DNA from: Nitrospiraceae bacterium | GTDB taxonomy: Bacteria; Nitrospirota; Thermodesulfovibrionia; Thermodesulfovibrionales; Dissulfurispiraceae | Length of the DNA stretch: 64,000 nt | Assembly (NCBI GenBank): GCA_012517735.1 | Contig: JAAYUK010000088.1 | Coordinates: 1 to 64,000, forward strand | Direction of reading: 5' to 3' | Part shown: positions 1-7,824 of the stretch, piece after piece | How positions within the stretch are numbered: the first letter of the stretch is position 1 | Layout of the letters: every line of letters starts with the position of its first letter | Program-made: the position numbers and the translations under genes | The notes under the pieces: generated by a model | What the model was told of the DNA's origin: nothing | Database searches by the model: none | What the model saw: the letters and a program-made list of their open reading frames with translations, nothing else

Positions 1-1
1 A

Positions 2-499
2 CTCGAAGGCGAGATGATCAAGGCGAAAAAACGCTACGAGCTGGAGCGTCTCGCCTCCCCGGTCAACGGCAGCGTGCATGGCCTGCAGTCATATACGGTC
101 GGCGGTGTGGTAACTCCCGCGCAGCCACTCGTGACGATCGTGCCGGAGGGCACCCCGCTGATCATCGAAGCGATGGCCGAGAACAAGGATATCGGTTTTA
201 TCAAGGAAGGACAGGAAGCCGAGATCAAGCTGGACACCTTTCCATTCCAGAAATACGGGACGATCAAGGGCGTGGTGACATCGGTCAGCCCCGATGCGTT
301 TGAAGACGAGAAGAAGGGGCCGATCTACAAGGTCAAGGTAGCGATGGAAAAAACGAGTGTGCTTGCTGACGGCAGGCTGGTGGCGCTGGCTCCCGGCATG
401 GCGGCATCGGTGGAAGTGAAGACCGGCAGAAGAAAGATCATAGAGTTCTTCCTCTCGCCTATTATCAAATATGCGACCGAGAGTCTGACGCTGAGGTAA
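2..499 (+). CDS. HlyD-family type I secretion adaptor, C-terminal part (5' truncated by window edge)
   Basis: The reading frame is open to the window edge, so only the last ~165 residues are seen. The visible part has the lipoyl/barrel-sandwich return (residues LASPVNGSVHGL), then VVTPAQPLVTIVPEGTPLIIEA and a beta-barrel ending PGMAASVEVKTGRRKIIEF, which is the usual C-terminal signature of HlyD/type I periplasmic adaptors. Such proteins bridge an inner-membrane ABC exporter to a TolC-type channel, and a TolC homologue follows 41 bp downstream, so the two probably form one export operon whose ABC component lies off the left edge. The gene sits inside the segment that ends at a tRNA-Glu remnant and may belong to an integrated island. 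Confidence 0.88.
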   Translation, partial: LEGEMIKAKKRYELERLASPVNGSVHGLQSYTVGGVVTPAQPLVTIVPEGTPLIIEAMAENKDIGFIKEGQEAEIKLDTFPFQKYGTIKGVVTSVSPDAFEDEKKGPIYKVKVAMEKTSVLADGRLVALAPGMAASVEVKTGRRKIIEFFLSPIIKYATESLTLR

Positions 500-540
500 A
501 GAAGGGATTACCACTGAGGAAGAAGGTGTATTAACAAAGT

Positions 541-1839
541 ATGGCAAGTATCAGATTGATTCTCTCATTATCGATAGTGGCGATGGTTTGCATTGCGGTA
601 ACGGTTCCCGTTCGCTCCCACGCGATCAGCCTCAATGAAGCCTTGCAGATGGCCAAGGAGACGGTTCCTGCTTACAAGGCATCGGAGCTGAAGAAACGTG
701 CAACCGAGGCGCTTGCGTCGGCATCGCTCGGCCCGTATTTCCCGAGCCTCGATGCGTCCGCGTCGCAGAACCGTCACAGCCCCAGTATCTATCCTGACTA
801 TACATCCCGCACGTACCAGATCGGATTCAGTTATACGCTTTTCGATGGAGGCAGACGGGGGGCCAACCGCGATATTGCGCTGACGAATTACGACAATGAC
901 AGCGAGGAGCTTCGCAAAACGCTGATCAATCTGGATTTCAACGTCAAGGTTGCGTTTTACACAGTGCTTGCCCGGAAGGATTCTGTTATGCAGAAGAAAC
1001 TGCAGCAGAAGGATGCCCAGAAGGACTTTGAAGTTGCTCAGGGCCGCTACAAGCATGGGCTGGTGAAACTGTCCGATACGTTGCAGTCGTCTGTGCGGCG
1101 TGAGCAGGCGAAGTTCAATGTCATTACTGCTGAAGGGGATCTCAGAAAAGCGCGTGCCGAGCTCTGTTCGCTGATCGGCAATCCGCTTGACAGCGAAATA
1201 CCGCTTGAGGGCTCTCTGGATGTGACGGTGCCGTCGCTTTCGAGTTACATCATGCAGGAGGCTGTGCTCCAGAAGCCCGAGATGAAACAGGCGGCCAATG
1301 CGATCAAGCTGGCTGAGTTCAACCGCGATTTGGAACTGAGCACCTTCTGGCCGACGATTTCGGCGGAAGCCTCCTATGCGAAAATGCGGGGTGCGGCGCC
1401 CGGTTCAACGCTCATACCGGAAGATCGTGTGATCGGTCTCTCCCTGAAGTGGAATGTTTTTGAGCTTGGCAAACTCTTCCGCCAGAAAGCTGCTGCAATA
1501 TCTACGGAGGCATCTGCCGAAAGTCTCAATGAAACGAAGCGGGTGCTGTTTCTGGATGTGCAGAAGACCCATGAAGACCTGCTCACTGCTGCGGGGAAAC
1601 TCGGGGTTGCGGTGGAGCAATTAAAGCAGGCAGAGCATAACTACAACCAGGCGCTTGGTGAATACCGGCTCGGCAAGGCCGATATTCTTTCCCTTGTTCA
1701 GGCGGAAAGTCTGCTTGCTGATGCGCGCGACCAGCTCATCTCGACCAAGCTCAATCTGGCGGTTGCCAAATCGCAACTTGAGAAAGTGATCGGCGTACCT
1801 TCGCTGGAGTCGTTGCAAGGATTATATGAAGCCAGGTGA
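541..1839 (+). CDS. TolC-family outer-membrane efflux channel protein
   Basis: This 432-residue protein has an N-terminal signal sequence (hydrophobic stretch to about residue 28, VRSHA) and two repeated outer-membrane efflux protein domains. ISLNEALQMAKETVPAYKAS opens the first repeat; the second begins near KPEMKQAANAIKLAEF and ends GKADILSLVQAESLLADAR. TolC-type proteins trimerise into a channel across outer membrane and periplasm. The length is normal for the family. It follows the HlyD-type adaptor and is the last gene before the AT-rich island edge, so it is the probable exit duct of a type I secretion system. The exported substrate is not visible. Confidence 0.9.
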   Translation: MASIRLILSLSIVAMVCIAVTVPVRSHAISLNEALQMAKETVPAYKASELKKRATEALASASLGPYFPSLDASASQNRHSPSIYPDYTSRTYQIGFSYTLFDGGRRGANRDIALTNYDNDSEELRKTLINLDFNVKVAFYTVLARKDSVMQKKLQQKDAQKDFEVAQGRYKHGLVKLSDTLQSSVRREQAKFNVITAEGDLRKARAELCSLIGNPLDSEIPLEGSLDVTVPSLSSYIMQEAVLQKPEMKQAANAIKLAEFNRDLELSTFWPTISAEASYAKMRGAAPGSTLIPEDRVIGLSLKWNVFELGKLFRQKAAAISTEASAESLNETKRVLFLDVQKTHEDLLTAAGKLGVAVEQLKQAEHNYNQALGEYRLGKADILSLVQAESLLADARDQLISTKLNLAVAKSQLEKVIGVPSLESLQGLYEAR

Positions 1840-2116
1840 CTCTGGCAATAAAGTTGTGCAATTCATGTTTGGCTTTAGAGCAAGGATGAGATCGATTTGG
1901 CTATCTTTGCTATTGACGAGAAAATATTAATTGTTACAGTTATTTATAGATAAGTCGCACTGTCATAAAAACGTCATAAAATCATCCGAAAACATAGCAA
2001 ACCAAGTCAGCCATAAAGAAACAAGTTTGCTTGAGCCAACTTTAAAACTGATTGAAATTTAAGGTAGAAAATAGGTTTTACAAGATTATCGGCTCTATTC
2101 TAGATTGTTTGTCAAT
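1840..2116. other. AT-rich non-coding stretch at probable island end
   Basis: No convincing gene is seen. The DNA is clearly richer in A+T than its neighbours and carries a direct repeat GTCATAAAA at 1962-1970 and 1973-1981. Its position immediately inside the tRNA 3' fragment is where integrase/excisionase arm sites usually lie; that role is inference. Confidence 0.5.
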
Positions 2117-2163
2117 GCCCTCTCAAGGCTAAAACACGGGTTCGACTCCCGTTGGGACTACCA
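2117..2163 (+). other. 3' half of tRNA-Glu(CTC): probable integration (att) site remnant
   Basis: The sequence reads as the 3' part of a tRNA: anticodon loop CTCTCAA (anticodon CTC at 2122-2124), stem GGCTA, four-base variable loop AAAC, T stem ACGGG/CCCGT around TTCGACT, acceptor TGGGACT, discriminator A and CCA at 2161-2163. The four-base variable loop and anticodon fit tRNA-Glu. No 5' half exists: the expected AGTCCCA acceptor strand and D arm are absent upstream, where AT-rich DNA begins at the anticodon arm. Such 3' tRNA duplicates are left when an island integrates into a tRNA gene. The intact copy should lie to the left, outside the window. Confidence 0.8.
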
Positions 2164-2248
2164 ATCTTTTCAACGACTTACGCCGTCTTATCCTTCCGCT
2201 GGGGACCAAATTGTAGCAGATTTGTAACACTACCGTTGTGTCCAGGCC

Positions 2249-2271
2249 GGGCGCTGTCCCGGATAGCGCCC
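2249..2271 (+). terminator. Rho-independent terminator downstream of the tRNA-Glu remnant
   Basis: A perfect 7-bp stem GGGCGCT/AGCGCCC with a 9-nt loop is followed by T-rich TTGTTTGTCCTT. It lies on the strand of the tRNA remnant and is probably the original tRNA transcription terminator, which would mark DNA to the right as the ancestral chromosome. Confidence 0.65.
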
Positions 2272-2306
2272 TTGTTTGTCCTTGCTCATCGTAAGAGATA
2301 TTCTCT

Positions 2307-3188
2307 TTACTGAAACTGCACGGTCCTGAGCAAATGCTGAGCAAAGCGCAGACGCAGGCCCGATACTGCGTCATGCGTGACGTTTTCGATGAGCTGAGCA
2401 CTCAGCCAGTAGAGATCAACTTCTTTTGGATAGAGGTCGCTCAGCAGTTGAACGTAGGCGGCTTTTCGCACGGCTCGTTCTTCGGGGTCGCGTGAAGTCT
2501 TGTCGATGACCGCAAACCCATCGCGGACCAGCGAAACGTACGTTGTCCCCAAGAGGCGGATATCAAAGAATTCATCAGTATCAACGCCCTCTATGTACCA
2601 CGAGTACTTCTGCCCCGGCTGCATGCCGATTCGTTCCGGAGTCAGTCTCAACGATCGTTCGCCAGCGAGCGGAACCCGCACCACCTGATACTTCTTCGAA
2701 TCGGCGATGATGAATGTCTTTCCGCTGACCGGCCAGGAAAATACGGTATTTTCCGGCGGCAGCAGGGTGACGGAGTATCCTGGGGTCGGCAGAGGATTCT
2801 GTATGCAGGATGCCTCACTCTGCAGCGAGAGGGGAAGTTTTTTGAGGAACGGGATGGTTATCTGGGACACGGACGCAATATCGTTTTTGTCAGGTGGAGG
2901 TGCAGCCGTCACGCGAAACGATGTCTTGCCCGTTTCGACCGCGTGTATCAGGGCGGGAGCGAACCACTGGACTTTTATGCTCTTTACGTCCGGGGTTCTG
3001 GTCACCTCATCTCCAATGTCGAGCTGCATGCCGGAGCGGCATTTCATGACCGCACCATTCTTCTTTTTGATGCTGCAGTTGCCTTTCTGCCCGTCCAGGA
3101 TGATGCCGACCGCTGCATCACCGAACGCGATGCCAGCGTACAGGAAAGATGCAGCAATGATTCCAAGGGTTGCGACCATACTTTTCAT
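2307..3188 (-). CDS. Secreted protein of unknown function, FecR-like N-terminal region
   Basis: This 293-residue protein begins with a clear signal peptide (MKSMVATLGIIAASFLYAG, cleavage near AFG-DA). The next ~80 residues (GNCSIKKKNGAVMKCRSGMQL..GDEVTRTPD) loosely resemble the beta-rich FecR/'charge-and-GDxV' fold and contain two cysteines 14 residues apart. A proline-rich segment follows, then a region with PENTVFSWPVSGK, which suggests a beta-sandwich, and a helical C-terminus. It is monocistronic on the minus strand, first gene right of the tRNA remnant. Periplasmic or outer-membrane-associated location is likely; no function is assigned. Confidence 0.75.
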   Translation of the reverse strand: MKSMVATLGIIAASFLYAGIAFGDAAVGIILDGQKGNCSIKKKNGAVMKCRSGMQLDIGDEVTRTPDVKSIKVQWFAPALIHAVETGKTSFRVTAAPPPDKNDIASVSQITIPFLKKLPLSLQSEASCIQNPLPTPGYSVTLLPPENTVFSWPVSGKTFIIADSKKYQVVRVPLAGERSLRLTPERIGMQPGQKYSWYIEGVDTDEFFDIRLLGTTYVSLVRDGFAVIDKTSRDPEERAVRKAAYVQLLSDLYPKEVDLYWLSAQLIENVTHDAVSGLRLRFAQHLLRTVQFQ

Positions 3189-3286
3189 GCAAAGCCTCCT
3201 GCGCTCTTTAAGGGCATTCCCCGCATAGTGTTCACTCTATCGCAAAAAAGGGGAAAAAACAACTGTTGCAGAAATAGAAAAACAGG

Positions 3287-4045
3287 TTAGTCGACTTTTC
3301 CTACCGATGCAAGATAGACGGTGAATTCGTCTTTGCCGTCCACCTGGATCAGTTCATCCATGCGTTCCTGATCGTATGCAGCAACGGCGCAGCAACCGCA
3401 CCCGATGGCTGCGCAGGCAAGGTAGAGGTTCTGGCAGACATGCCCCGCATCCAATGCTATGACCTTGTGCGCAGCAAGGCCGTAGCGCCACTCCATGCGA
3501 TACGGGACGGCAGCCCAGACGAATGCAGCCGCCGCGGTGCCGGTAAACGACTGGTGGTAGGTAGCGTTGACGATCCGGTGCGAAACGGTTTTGTCAACCG
3601 AGACTTCGAGCAGTGCGTGCTCTACGGGCAGGTAACGGTAAATCCCTTGTTCCACTCCGGAAACGTGCATGATGCAAAGATACGTCTCGAGCGCGTGGCG
3701 GCATCCTGCAGATGGAACCGTGCGGAACGCGGTTCCGTGGCCGGCCGTCTGTTGTATGCCCTGTGTGGCCCAGAGCAGAAAGGCGAGCTCCTCAAGGGTG
3801 AGAGCCTGTTCATGATAGGTGCGGCGGCTTCTTCGATGTGCAATGGCGTGCAGAAGGTCGACACTGCGGATGGCTTGCCATTCGGAGAGCTGCGGCAGAG
3901 TGATAATGCGCGCGTCAGGATGATAGGGTTTCTGGATCGGTGGCGGTGCGATGCCCTGATGCTGATCGGTCTGGGAGAAGTCGATCATGGTGCGGATGCG
4001 GTCTTTCAGAAAGAAACGGAACTGTTCACGGTCAAAGTGCTCCAT
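3287..4045 (-). CDS. SagB/ThcOx-type nitroreductase-family oxidoreductase
   Basis: This 252-residue member of the FMN-dependent nitroreductase superfamily has the SagB-type hallmarks: LLHAIAHRRSRRTYHEQALT (flavin-binding RRSxR), LAFLLWATQGI, SAGCRHALETYL, and the C-terminal HVCQNLYLACAAIGCGCCAV. SagB enzymes oxidise azolines in peptide natural products or act as stand-alone oxidoreductases. No YcaO or precursor peptide gene lies nearby, so the substrate is open. Start ATG at 4045 is preceded by GGAG at proper spacing. It is 29 bp downstream of the nucleotidyltransferase gene on the same strand. Confidence 0.85.
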   Translation of the reverse strand: MEHFDREQFRFFLKDRIRTMIDFSQTDQHQGIAPPPIQKPYHPDARIITLPQLSEWQAIRSVDLLHAIAHRRSRRTYHEQALTLEELAFLLWATQGIQQTAGHGTAFRTVPSAGCRHALETYLCIMHVSGVEQGIYRYLPVEHALLEVSVDKTVSHRIVNATYHQSFTGTAAAAFVWAAVPYRMEWRYGLAAHKVIALDAGHVCQNLYLACAAIGCGCCAVAAYDQERMDELIQVDGKDEFTVYLASVGKVD

Positions 4046-4074
4046 ATGTACTCCTTACGGAAGAATATCGTCAG

Positions 4075-5370
4075 TCAGAAATGCGCGTTTACTATCTGTG
4101 CAGCAGCCAGCGCTTCCCGTTTTGTGCTGATACGGCCGTCAAGCGTCATCTGTTCAAGTTCGGCAAGTATTTTCCCGACCCGTGGGGAGGGAGAAAGTGA
4201 CAGCGCCTTCATCAGCTCGTCTCCGGTCAGCAGCGGAAGCAATGCCGCGCGTTCCTGATATTCACCATGATAGAGATCGAGCATCTCACGGCAATAGTAC
4301 ACCGTAAGGCTGTCTGCCAGCTGGCAGATGCATTCCTGGCAGATGTGATACAGGATCTGTGCGTACAGGCCGGGTCCGATCGTATGCACCAGTTTCAGAC
4401 GTTCTTCTTTTTCCGCTCCCATCGCATCGGAGAACCGGTCCGCATAGCGGCGCATGCCAGCGATATAGTCGATTTCTGCACGGGAGCAACGAAGCCGCTT
4501 GGCGTTCTCTTCGGCTGCGGCAAGCGACGGAAACAGCACGGCAAGTTTCATGGCCATGCGCCGTGACGGCTTCCGGAAATATGCACTGAACGCCTCGGCA
4601 TGCCCCGGGAAATAGAGGTGCGGGTTGTTCAGGATATGTTCAAGGTAGCCGAACGATTGCAGGAGCTTCTGCCGCGGTATTTTCCCGACCGTGATAAGAT
4701 CAGGAAATATCTGCTCGAGAAGACGGTCGCGATCCATCAGCCGTATGGTTTGATAGGAGGTTGCCGCCAGGAGAACATGGCGCAATTCATCGGTAATCCG
4801 CTCGACGGCAACATGAGCAATCATCGGTCCATGCTGTCTGATTGTCTCGATCGTTTTTCCCTCAATGATGAATCCGAGCTCCTGTGCAAAACGGTAAGCG
4901 CGAAGCATGCGAAGGGGGTCTTTGGTGAGGTTGTCCGCGGAAACCATGCGGACGCGTTTTTGCGCGAGATCGTCCCGGCCACCGCAAGGATCAATGATCT
5001 GTTCGTTCCGGTCAGGGGCATGCAAGGCACCCAGCGGCAACGCCATCGCATTGAGCGTAAAGTCCCTGTTTGCAAGATCGTCTTCGAGAGCAGCGCCCTG
5101 CATCAGGCAAATGTCAAGGTAATGCCCGCCATGGGTAACCCGCATGGTGCCGTACAGCTCATCAAGTACGATGCACCTGCCTCCCGTTTCAGCAGCAAAC
5201 GCTTCAGCGTATTTGCGTGCATCGCGGCGAAGCAGAAGATCATAATCGGAAAGCTCTCTGCCGAGAAACATGTCGCGAACCGCTCCTCCGACGAGGAAGC
5301 AGTCCTGAAGAACGGCCTGTTTGCCGGCAAAGTGGATAAATGATCGAAGAAGCGTCTCCATGGCCGTCAT
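4075..5370 (-). CDS. CCA tRNA nucleotidyltransferase / poly(A) polymerase family protein
   Basis: This 431-residue class II nucleotidyltransferase has the catalytic head motif LVGGAVRDMFLG followed by the metal-binding SDYDLLL, then TMRVTHGGHYLDIC, DDLANRDFTLNAMAL and the neck motif TKDPLRMLRAYRFAQELGF. Enzymes of this family add or repair the CCA end of tRNA, or act as A-adding or poly(A) enzymes; sequence alone does not separate these. The C-terminal HD-like/body region is intact. The start overlaps the stop of dtd by 4 nt, so the two tRNA-quality genes are translationally coupled. Confidence 0.88.
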   Translation of the reverse strand: MTAMETLLRSFIHFAGKQAVLQDCFLVGGAVRDMFLGRELSDYDLLLRRDARKYAEAFAAETGGRCIVLDELYGTMRVTHGGHYLDICLMQGAALEDDLANRDFTLNAMALPLGALHAPDRNEQIIDPCGGRDDLAQKRVRMVSADNLTKDPLRMLRAYRFAQELGFIIEGKTIETIRQHGPMIAHVAVERITDELRHVLLAATSYQTIRLMDRDRLLEQIFPDLITVGKIPRQKLLQSFGYLEHILNNPHLYFPGHAEAFSAYFRKPSRRMAMKLAVLFPSLAAAEENAKRLRCSRAEIDYIAGMRRYADRFSDAMGAEKEERLKLVHTIGPGLYAQILYHICQECICQLADSLTVYYCREMLDLYHGEYQERAALLPLLTGDELMKALSLSPSPRVGKILAELEQMTLDGRISTKREALAAAQIVNAHF

Positions 5371-5810
5371 TTCGGCGACTCGATCAGCAGGGTGACCGGT
5401 CCGTCGTTGACGAGGTCAATCTGCATGCGGGCACCGAACTCTCCTGTTGCGACCGGAATGTCGCTGTGTGCAATATCACTGATGAACTGTTCATACAGGT
5501 GCCGGGCTCGCTCCGGGAGCTCGGCACGGTCGAAAGACGGCCGGTTGCCTGTTCTGCAATCTGCGCAGAGGGTAAACTGTGAGACCACAAGCATGCTTCC
5601 GTGAATGTCCCGGACTGAACGGTTCATCCTGCCTTCTGCATCCTCGAAAATCCGCAGATTGGCGCATTTGGCTGCAACGAAGGAAACATCTTTTTCGGTA
5701 TCGCCTTTCTCGATGCCGAGCAGCACGAGCAAGCCTGTGCCTATTGTGCCGACAAGCCTGCTTCCGACGGTGACTGATGCGCAGGAAACGCGCTGAACCA
5801 ATGCTTTCAT
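5367..5810 (-). CDS. dtd: D-aminoacyl-tRNA deacylase
   Basis: A 147-residue protein matching DTD over its full length: MKALVQRVSCASVTVG at the start, SMLVVSQFTLCADCRTGNRP (the SQFTL active-site motif) and a C-terminal motif diverging slightly around TGEFGARMQIDLVNDGPVT (NxGPVT, here NDGPVT). It hydrolyses D-amino acids mis-attached to tRNA in the cytoplasm. An upstream in-frame ATG exists, but the start at 5810 has GGAG 11 nt upstream and matches the family N-terminus. It is first in a two-gene unit with the nucleotidyltransferase. Confidence 0.95.
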   Translation of the reverse strand: MKALVQRVSCASVTVGSRLVGTIGTGLLVLLGIEKGDTEKDVSFVAAKCANLRIFEDAEGRMNRSVRDIHGSMLVVSQFTLCADCRTGNRPSFDRAELPERARHLYEQFISDIAHSDIPVATGEFGARMQIDLVNDGPVTLLIESPK

Positions 5811-5900
5811 GACAGGTGCTCCGGTATCATGGATGTTCCATTGTACCACGGGTTCATGATGCAGGGGCCAAAGATTCCGTGCAGAAACGGGACCTCGCTG

Positions 5901-5930
5901 TTGACAGATATCCGATGCATCTGCTACGGT
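5901..5930 (+). promoter_or_regulatory. Sigma-70-type promoter of the metal-transport operon
   Basis: A perfect TTGACA at 5901-5906 is followed after 18 bp by TACGGT at 5925-5930. Just downstream is the inverted repeat CCCGGAACGGG (about 5935-5945), which falls at the predicted start of transcription and could be an operator or the first leader hairpin. Confidence 0.5.
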
Positions 5931-5945
5931 AGTACCCGGAACGGG

Positions 5946-5998
5946 CCACGAAGGCTCCCTATGATCAGAAGATCGTGAGGAGCCTCCGTGGTTTTTTT
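5946..5998 (+). terminator. Leader hairpin with terminator form upstream of metal-transport genes (attenuator candidate)
   Basis: The arms CCACGAAGGCTCC (5946-5958) and GGAGCCTCCGTGG (5979-5991) pair with one A/C mismatch. The loop contains a further GATC/GATC pair, and seven T follow at 5992-5998. No plus-strand gene lies upstream for several kb, so the element cannot be an ordinary 3' terminator. It sits between the TTGACA promoter and the first gene (start 6024), the arrangement of a transcriptional attenuator. A short RNA of ~60 nt is the alternative reading. Confidence 0.6.
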
Positions 5999-6023
5999 AT
6001 GCTGGCAATTTCAGGAGGCAACA

Positions 6024-6797
6024 GTGAGACGGATTCTTTTCTTTCTGGGAATGGTTGTGTTGACAGCGACTTCGGCTTATGCAGGACATCCGCTCATCAC
6101 GGACGATGCGGCAACGCAGGGAAAAGGGAAGGGCCAGATCGAGATCGGCAGCCAGTATTCGACCGACAAGCAGCCGGCGGAAGAAGGTTTCGGCTCGAAG
6201 ACGAGAACCGGCCAAGTGACAGCAACGTTCACCTATGGCCCGATCGATGGTCTGGATATTGTGGTGGGAGTTCCATATCAGTGGTCGCGCACGTATCTCG
6301 ACGGTCAGTTCGACTCACGCGCCGTCGGATTCGGAGACCTCTCCTTCGATCTGAAATGGCGTTTTTATGAGAAGGATGGCTGGGGCTTTGCGCTCAAGCC
6401 GGGGGTGACCTTGCCGACCGGCAACTCCGGCAAGGGTCTTGGCACCGGCAGAACCACATACCATCTGTACGGCATCGTAACCAAGGAGATGGAACCGTGG
6501 GCGTTTCATCTGAATCTCGGCTATATCCGCAACGAAAACAAGACCGGTCAGGAAAAGAATATCTGGCATGCGTCGGTGGCTGCCGAAGTCGAGGTGATCA
6601 AAAGCCTGAAGGCCGTGGCCGACGTTGTTGTTGAAGAGAATACCACCAAAGGTTCCAATACCCCGGTGACGTATGCGCTCGGCGGACTGGTCTATGCGAT
6701 TACCGACAAACTGAGCATTGATGGAGGCGTCAAATTCGGTCTGACGAAACCGTCTGCCGACGTCACGTACCTGCTTGGCGTTACTTACCGGTTCTGA
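6024..6797 (+). CDS. Outer-membrane beta-barrel protein (phenol MetA-type family), metal-transport operon
   Basis: A 257-residue protein with a signal peptide (VRRILFFLGMVVLTATSAYA-GHPL). The mature N-terminus HPLITDDAATQGKGKGQIE is typical of the 'putative MetA-pathway of phenol degradation' outer-membrane family (named from recall). Alternating hydrophobic strands continue to a terminal YLLGVTYRF with C-terminal Phe, as in outer-membrane barrels. Start GTG at 6024 is chosen because AGGAGG precedes it by 5 nt; an earlier ATG lies inside the leader. It is first in the Ni/Co transporter operon, so a role as a metal-ion or metallophore porin is a reasonable inference, not proven. Confidence 0.75.
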   Translation: MRRILFFLGMVVLTATSAYAGHPLITDDAATQGKGKGQIEIGSQYSTDKQPAEEGFGSKTRTGQVTATFTYGPIDGLDIVVGVPYQWSRTYLDGQFDSRAVGFGDLSFDLKWRFYEKDGWGFALKPGVTLPTGNSGKGLGTGRTTYHLYGIVTKEMEPWAFHLNLGYIRNENKTGQEKNIWHASVAAEVEVIKSLKAVADVVVEENTTKGSNTPVTYALGGLVYAITDKLSIDGGVKFGLTKPSADVTYLLGVTYRF

Positions 6798-6806
6798 GGA
6801 GGGATT

Positions 6807-7487
6807 GTGCATATTCCGGATGGTTATCTCAGCCCGCAGACTTATCTCCCGCTTTTCGGTGTTGCCGCGTTTTTTTGGGCGACAGCGGTAAAACGGGTCC
6901 GGTCGGCATTGTCGCACCGGTATGTCCCTTATCTGGCCATGGCCGCTGCCTTTTCCTTTCTCATCCAAATGTTCAATATCCCCATCCCCGGTGGTACGAC
7001 CGGCCACGCAGTGGGAGGAGCGGTCGTGGCGGTGCTGCTCGGTCCTTGGGCGGCCGTGCTGACTATCTCGATCGTATTGATCATTCAGGCGGTGGTATTC
7101 GGCGACGGAGGCATTACCGCCATCGGCGCAAACTGTTTCAACATGGCGGTGGTCATGCCATTTATCTCATACGGAGTGTTTCGGCTGGTCGCCGGTAATG
7201 CCCGGGGTGGGAAACGGTTTCTGGCAGCGGCTTTTCTGGCCGGCTATATCGGACTCACTGCTGCAGCTGTGGTTACGGCGATTCAATTCGGCATTCAGCC
7301 CATGATTGCGCAGGATGCGCACGGCCAGCCGCTGTGTGCGCCATATCCGCTTACGGTAGCGGTTCCCGTCATGGCCGCTGAGCATCTGCTGCTGTTCGGC
7401 ATCGTCGAAGGTTTTGTAACAGCAATGCTGGTAAACTATTTCGTGAAGCATGAGCCGGGTCTCGTGTATGCCTTTCGGGAGGTATAA
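6807..7487 (+). CDS. cbiM: Energy-coupling-factor Ni/Co transporter substrate-binding membrane protein CbiM/NikM
   Basis: This 226-residue protein starts with the diagnostic MHIPDGYLSP, whose N-terminal Met-His forms part of the metal site in CbiM/NikM. It continues with six hydrophobic segments including FNIPIPGGTTGHAVGGA and ITAIGANCFNMAVVMPF. It is the substrate-specific component of a group I ECF importer for Co2+ or Ni2+. The start is GTG with GGAGGG upstream. It is followed after one base by the PDGLE/CbiN-like gene. Absence of cobalamin-synthesis genes nearby leaves nickel and cobalt equally possible. Confidence 0.92.
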   Translation: MHIPDGYLSPQTYLPLFGVAAFFWATAVKRVRSALSHRYVPYLAMAAAFSFLIQMFNIPIPGGTTGHAVGGAVVAVLLGPWAAVLTISIVLIIQAVVFGDGGITAIGANCFNMAVVMPFISYGVFRLVAGNARGGKRFLAAAFLAGYIGLTAAAVVTAIQFGIQPMIAQDAHGQPLCAPYPLTVAVPVMAAEHLLLFGIVEGFVTAMLVNYFVKHEPGLVYAFREV

Positions 7488-7488
7488 G

Positions 7489-7824
7489 ATGGCGCCCTTT
7501 CAGAAGAAACTCTGGGCCGGCCTGATTGTCATGGCGCTGCTCAGTCCGCTTGGCGTGGTTCTTCCGAAACTGTTCAATGCCGAGGATGCATGGGGCGAGT
7601 GGTCTTCCGAAAAACTGAAAGAGCTGATCGGCTTTGTTCCCGCAGGACTTGAGAAACTGGCTGATCTCTGGAAGGCGCCGATACCGGACTACAATCCCGG
7701 CGGCGACGGGGCATCTCTTGGGGCTCAAGTGGGGTGGTACATCTTTTCGGGATTGCTCGGGATCATTCTGGCAGCCGGGGCCATCTATCTGCTTGGCCGC
7801 ATCTTCCGGCGGCATGAAAAATAG
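7489..7824 (+). CDS. PDGLE-domain CbiN/NikN-like subunit
   Basis: This 111-residue membrane protein has an N-terminal transmembrane segment (LWAGLIVMALLSPLGVVLP), a periplasmic loop with WGEWSSEKLKELIGFVPAGLEKL and a second C-terminal transmembrane segment (VGWYIFSGLLGIILAAGAIYLL). This two-helix layout is that of the CbiN/NikN or PDGLE component accompanying CbiM/NikM. The ATG at 7489 is used because GGGAGG lies just upstream, whereas an in-frame ATG further upstream is inside cbiM. Its end overlaps the start of cbiQ by 11 nt. Confidence 0.82.
   Translation: MAPFQKKLWAGLIVMALLSPLGVVLPKLFNAEDAWGEWSSEKLKELIGFVPAGLEKLADLWKAPIPDYNPGGDGASLGAQVGWYIFSGLLGIILAAGAIYLLGRIFRRHEK

Noticed and set aside
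2129-2401. Minus-strand ORF ending VVPTGVEPVF
   Set aside because: The end is the antisense translation of the tRNA 3' fragment, a known source of false gene calls; the rest overlaps the real gene at 2307.
5850-6023. Cobalamin or NiCo riboswitch upstream of the metal transporter
   Set aside because: The region is too short for a cobalamin aptamer, and I see no B12-box or four-way NiCo junction; only the terminator-like hairpin is supported.
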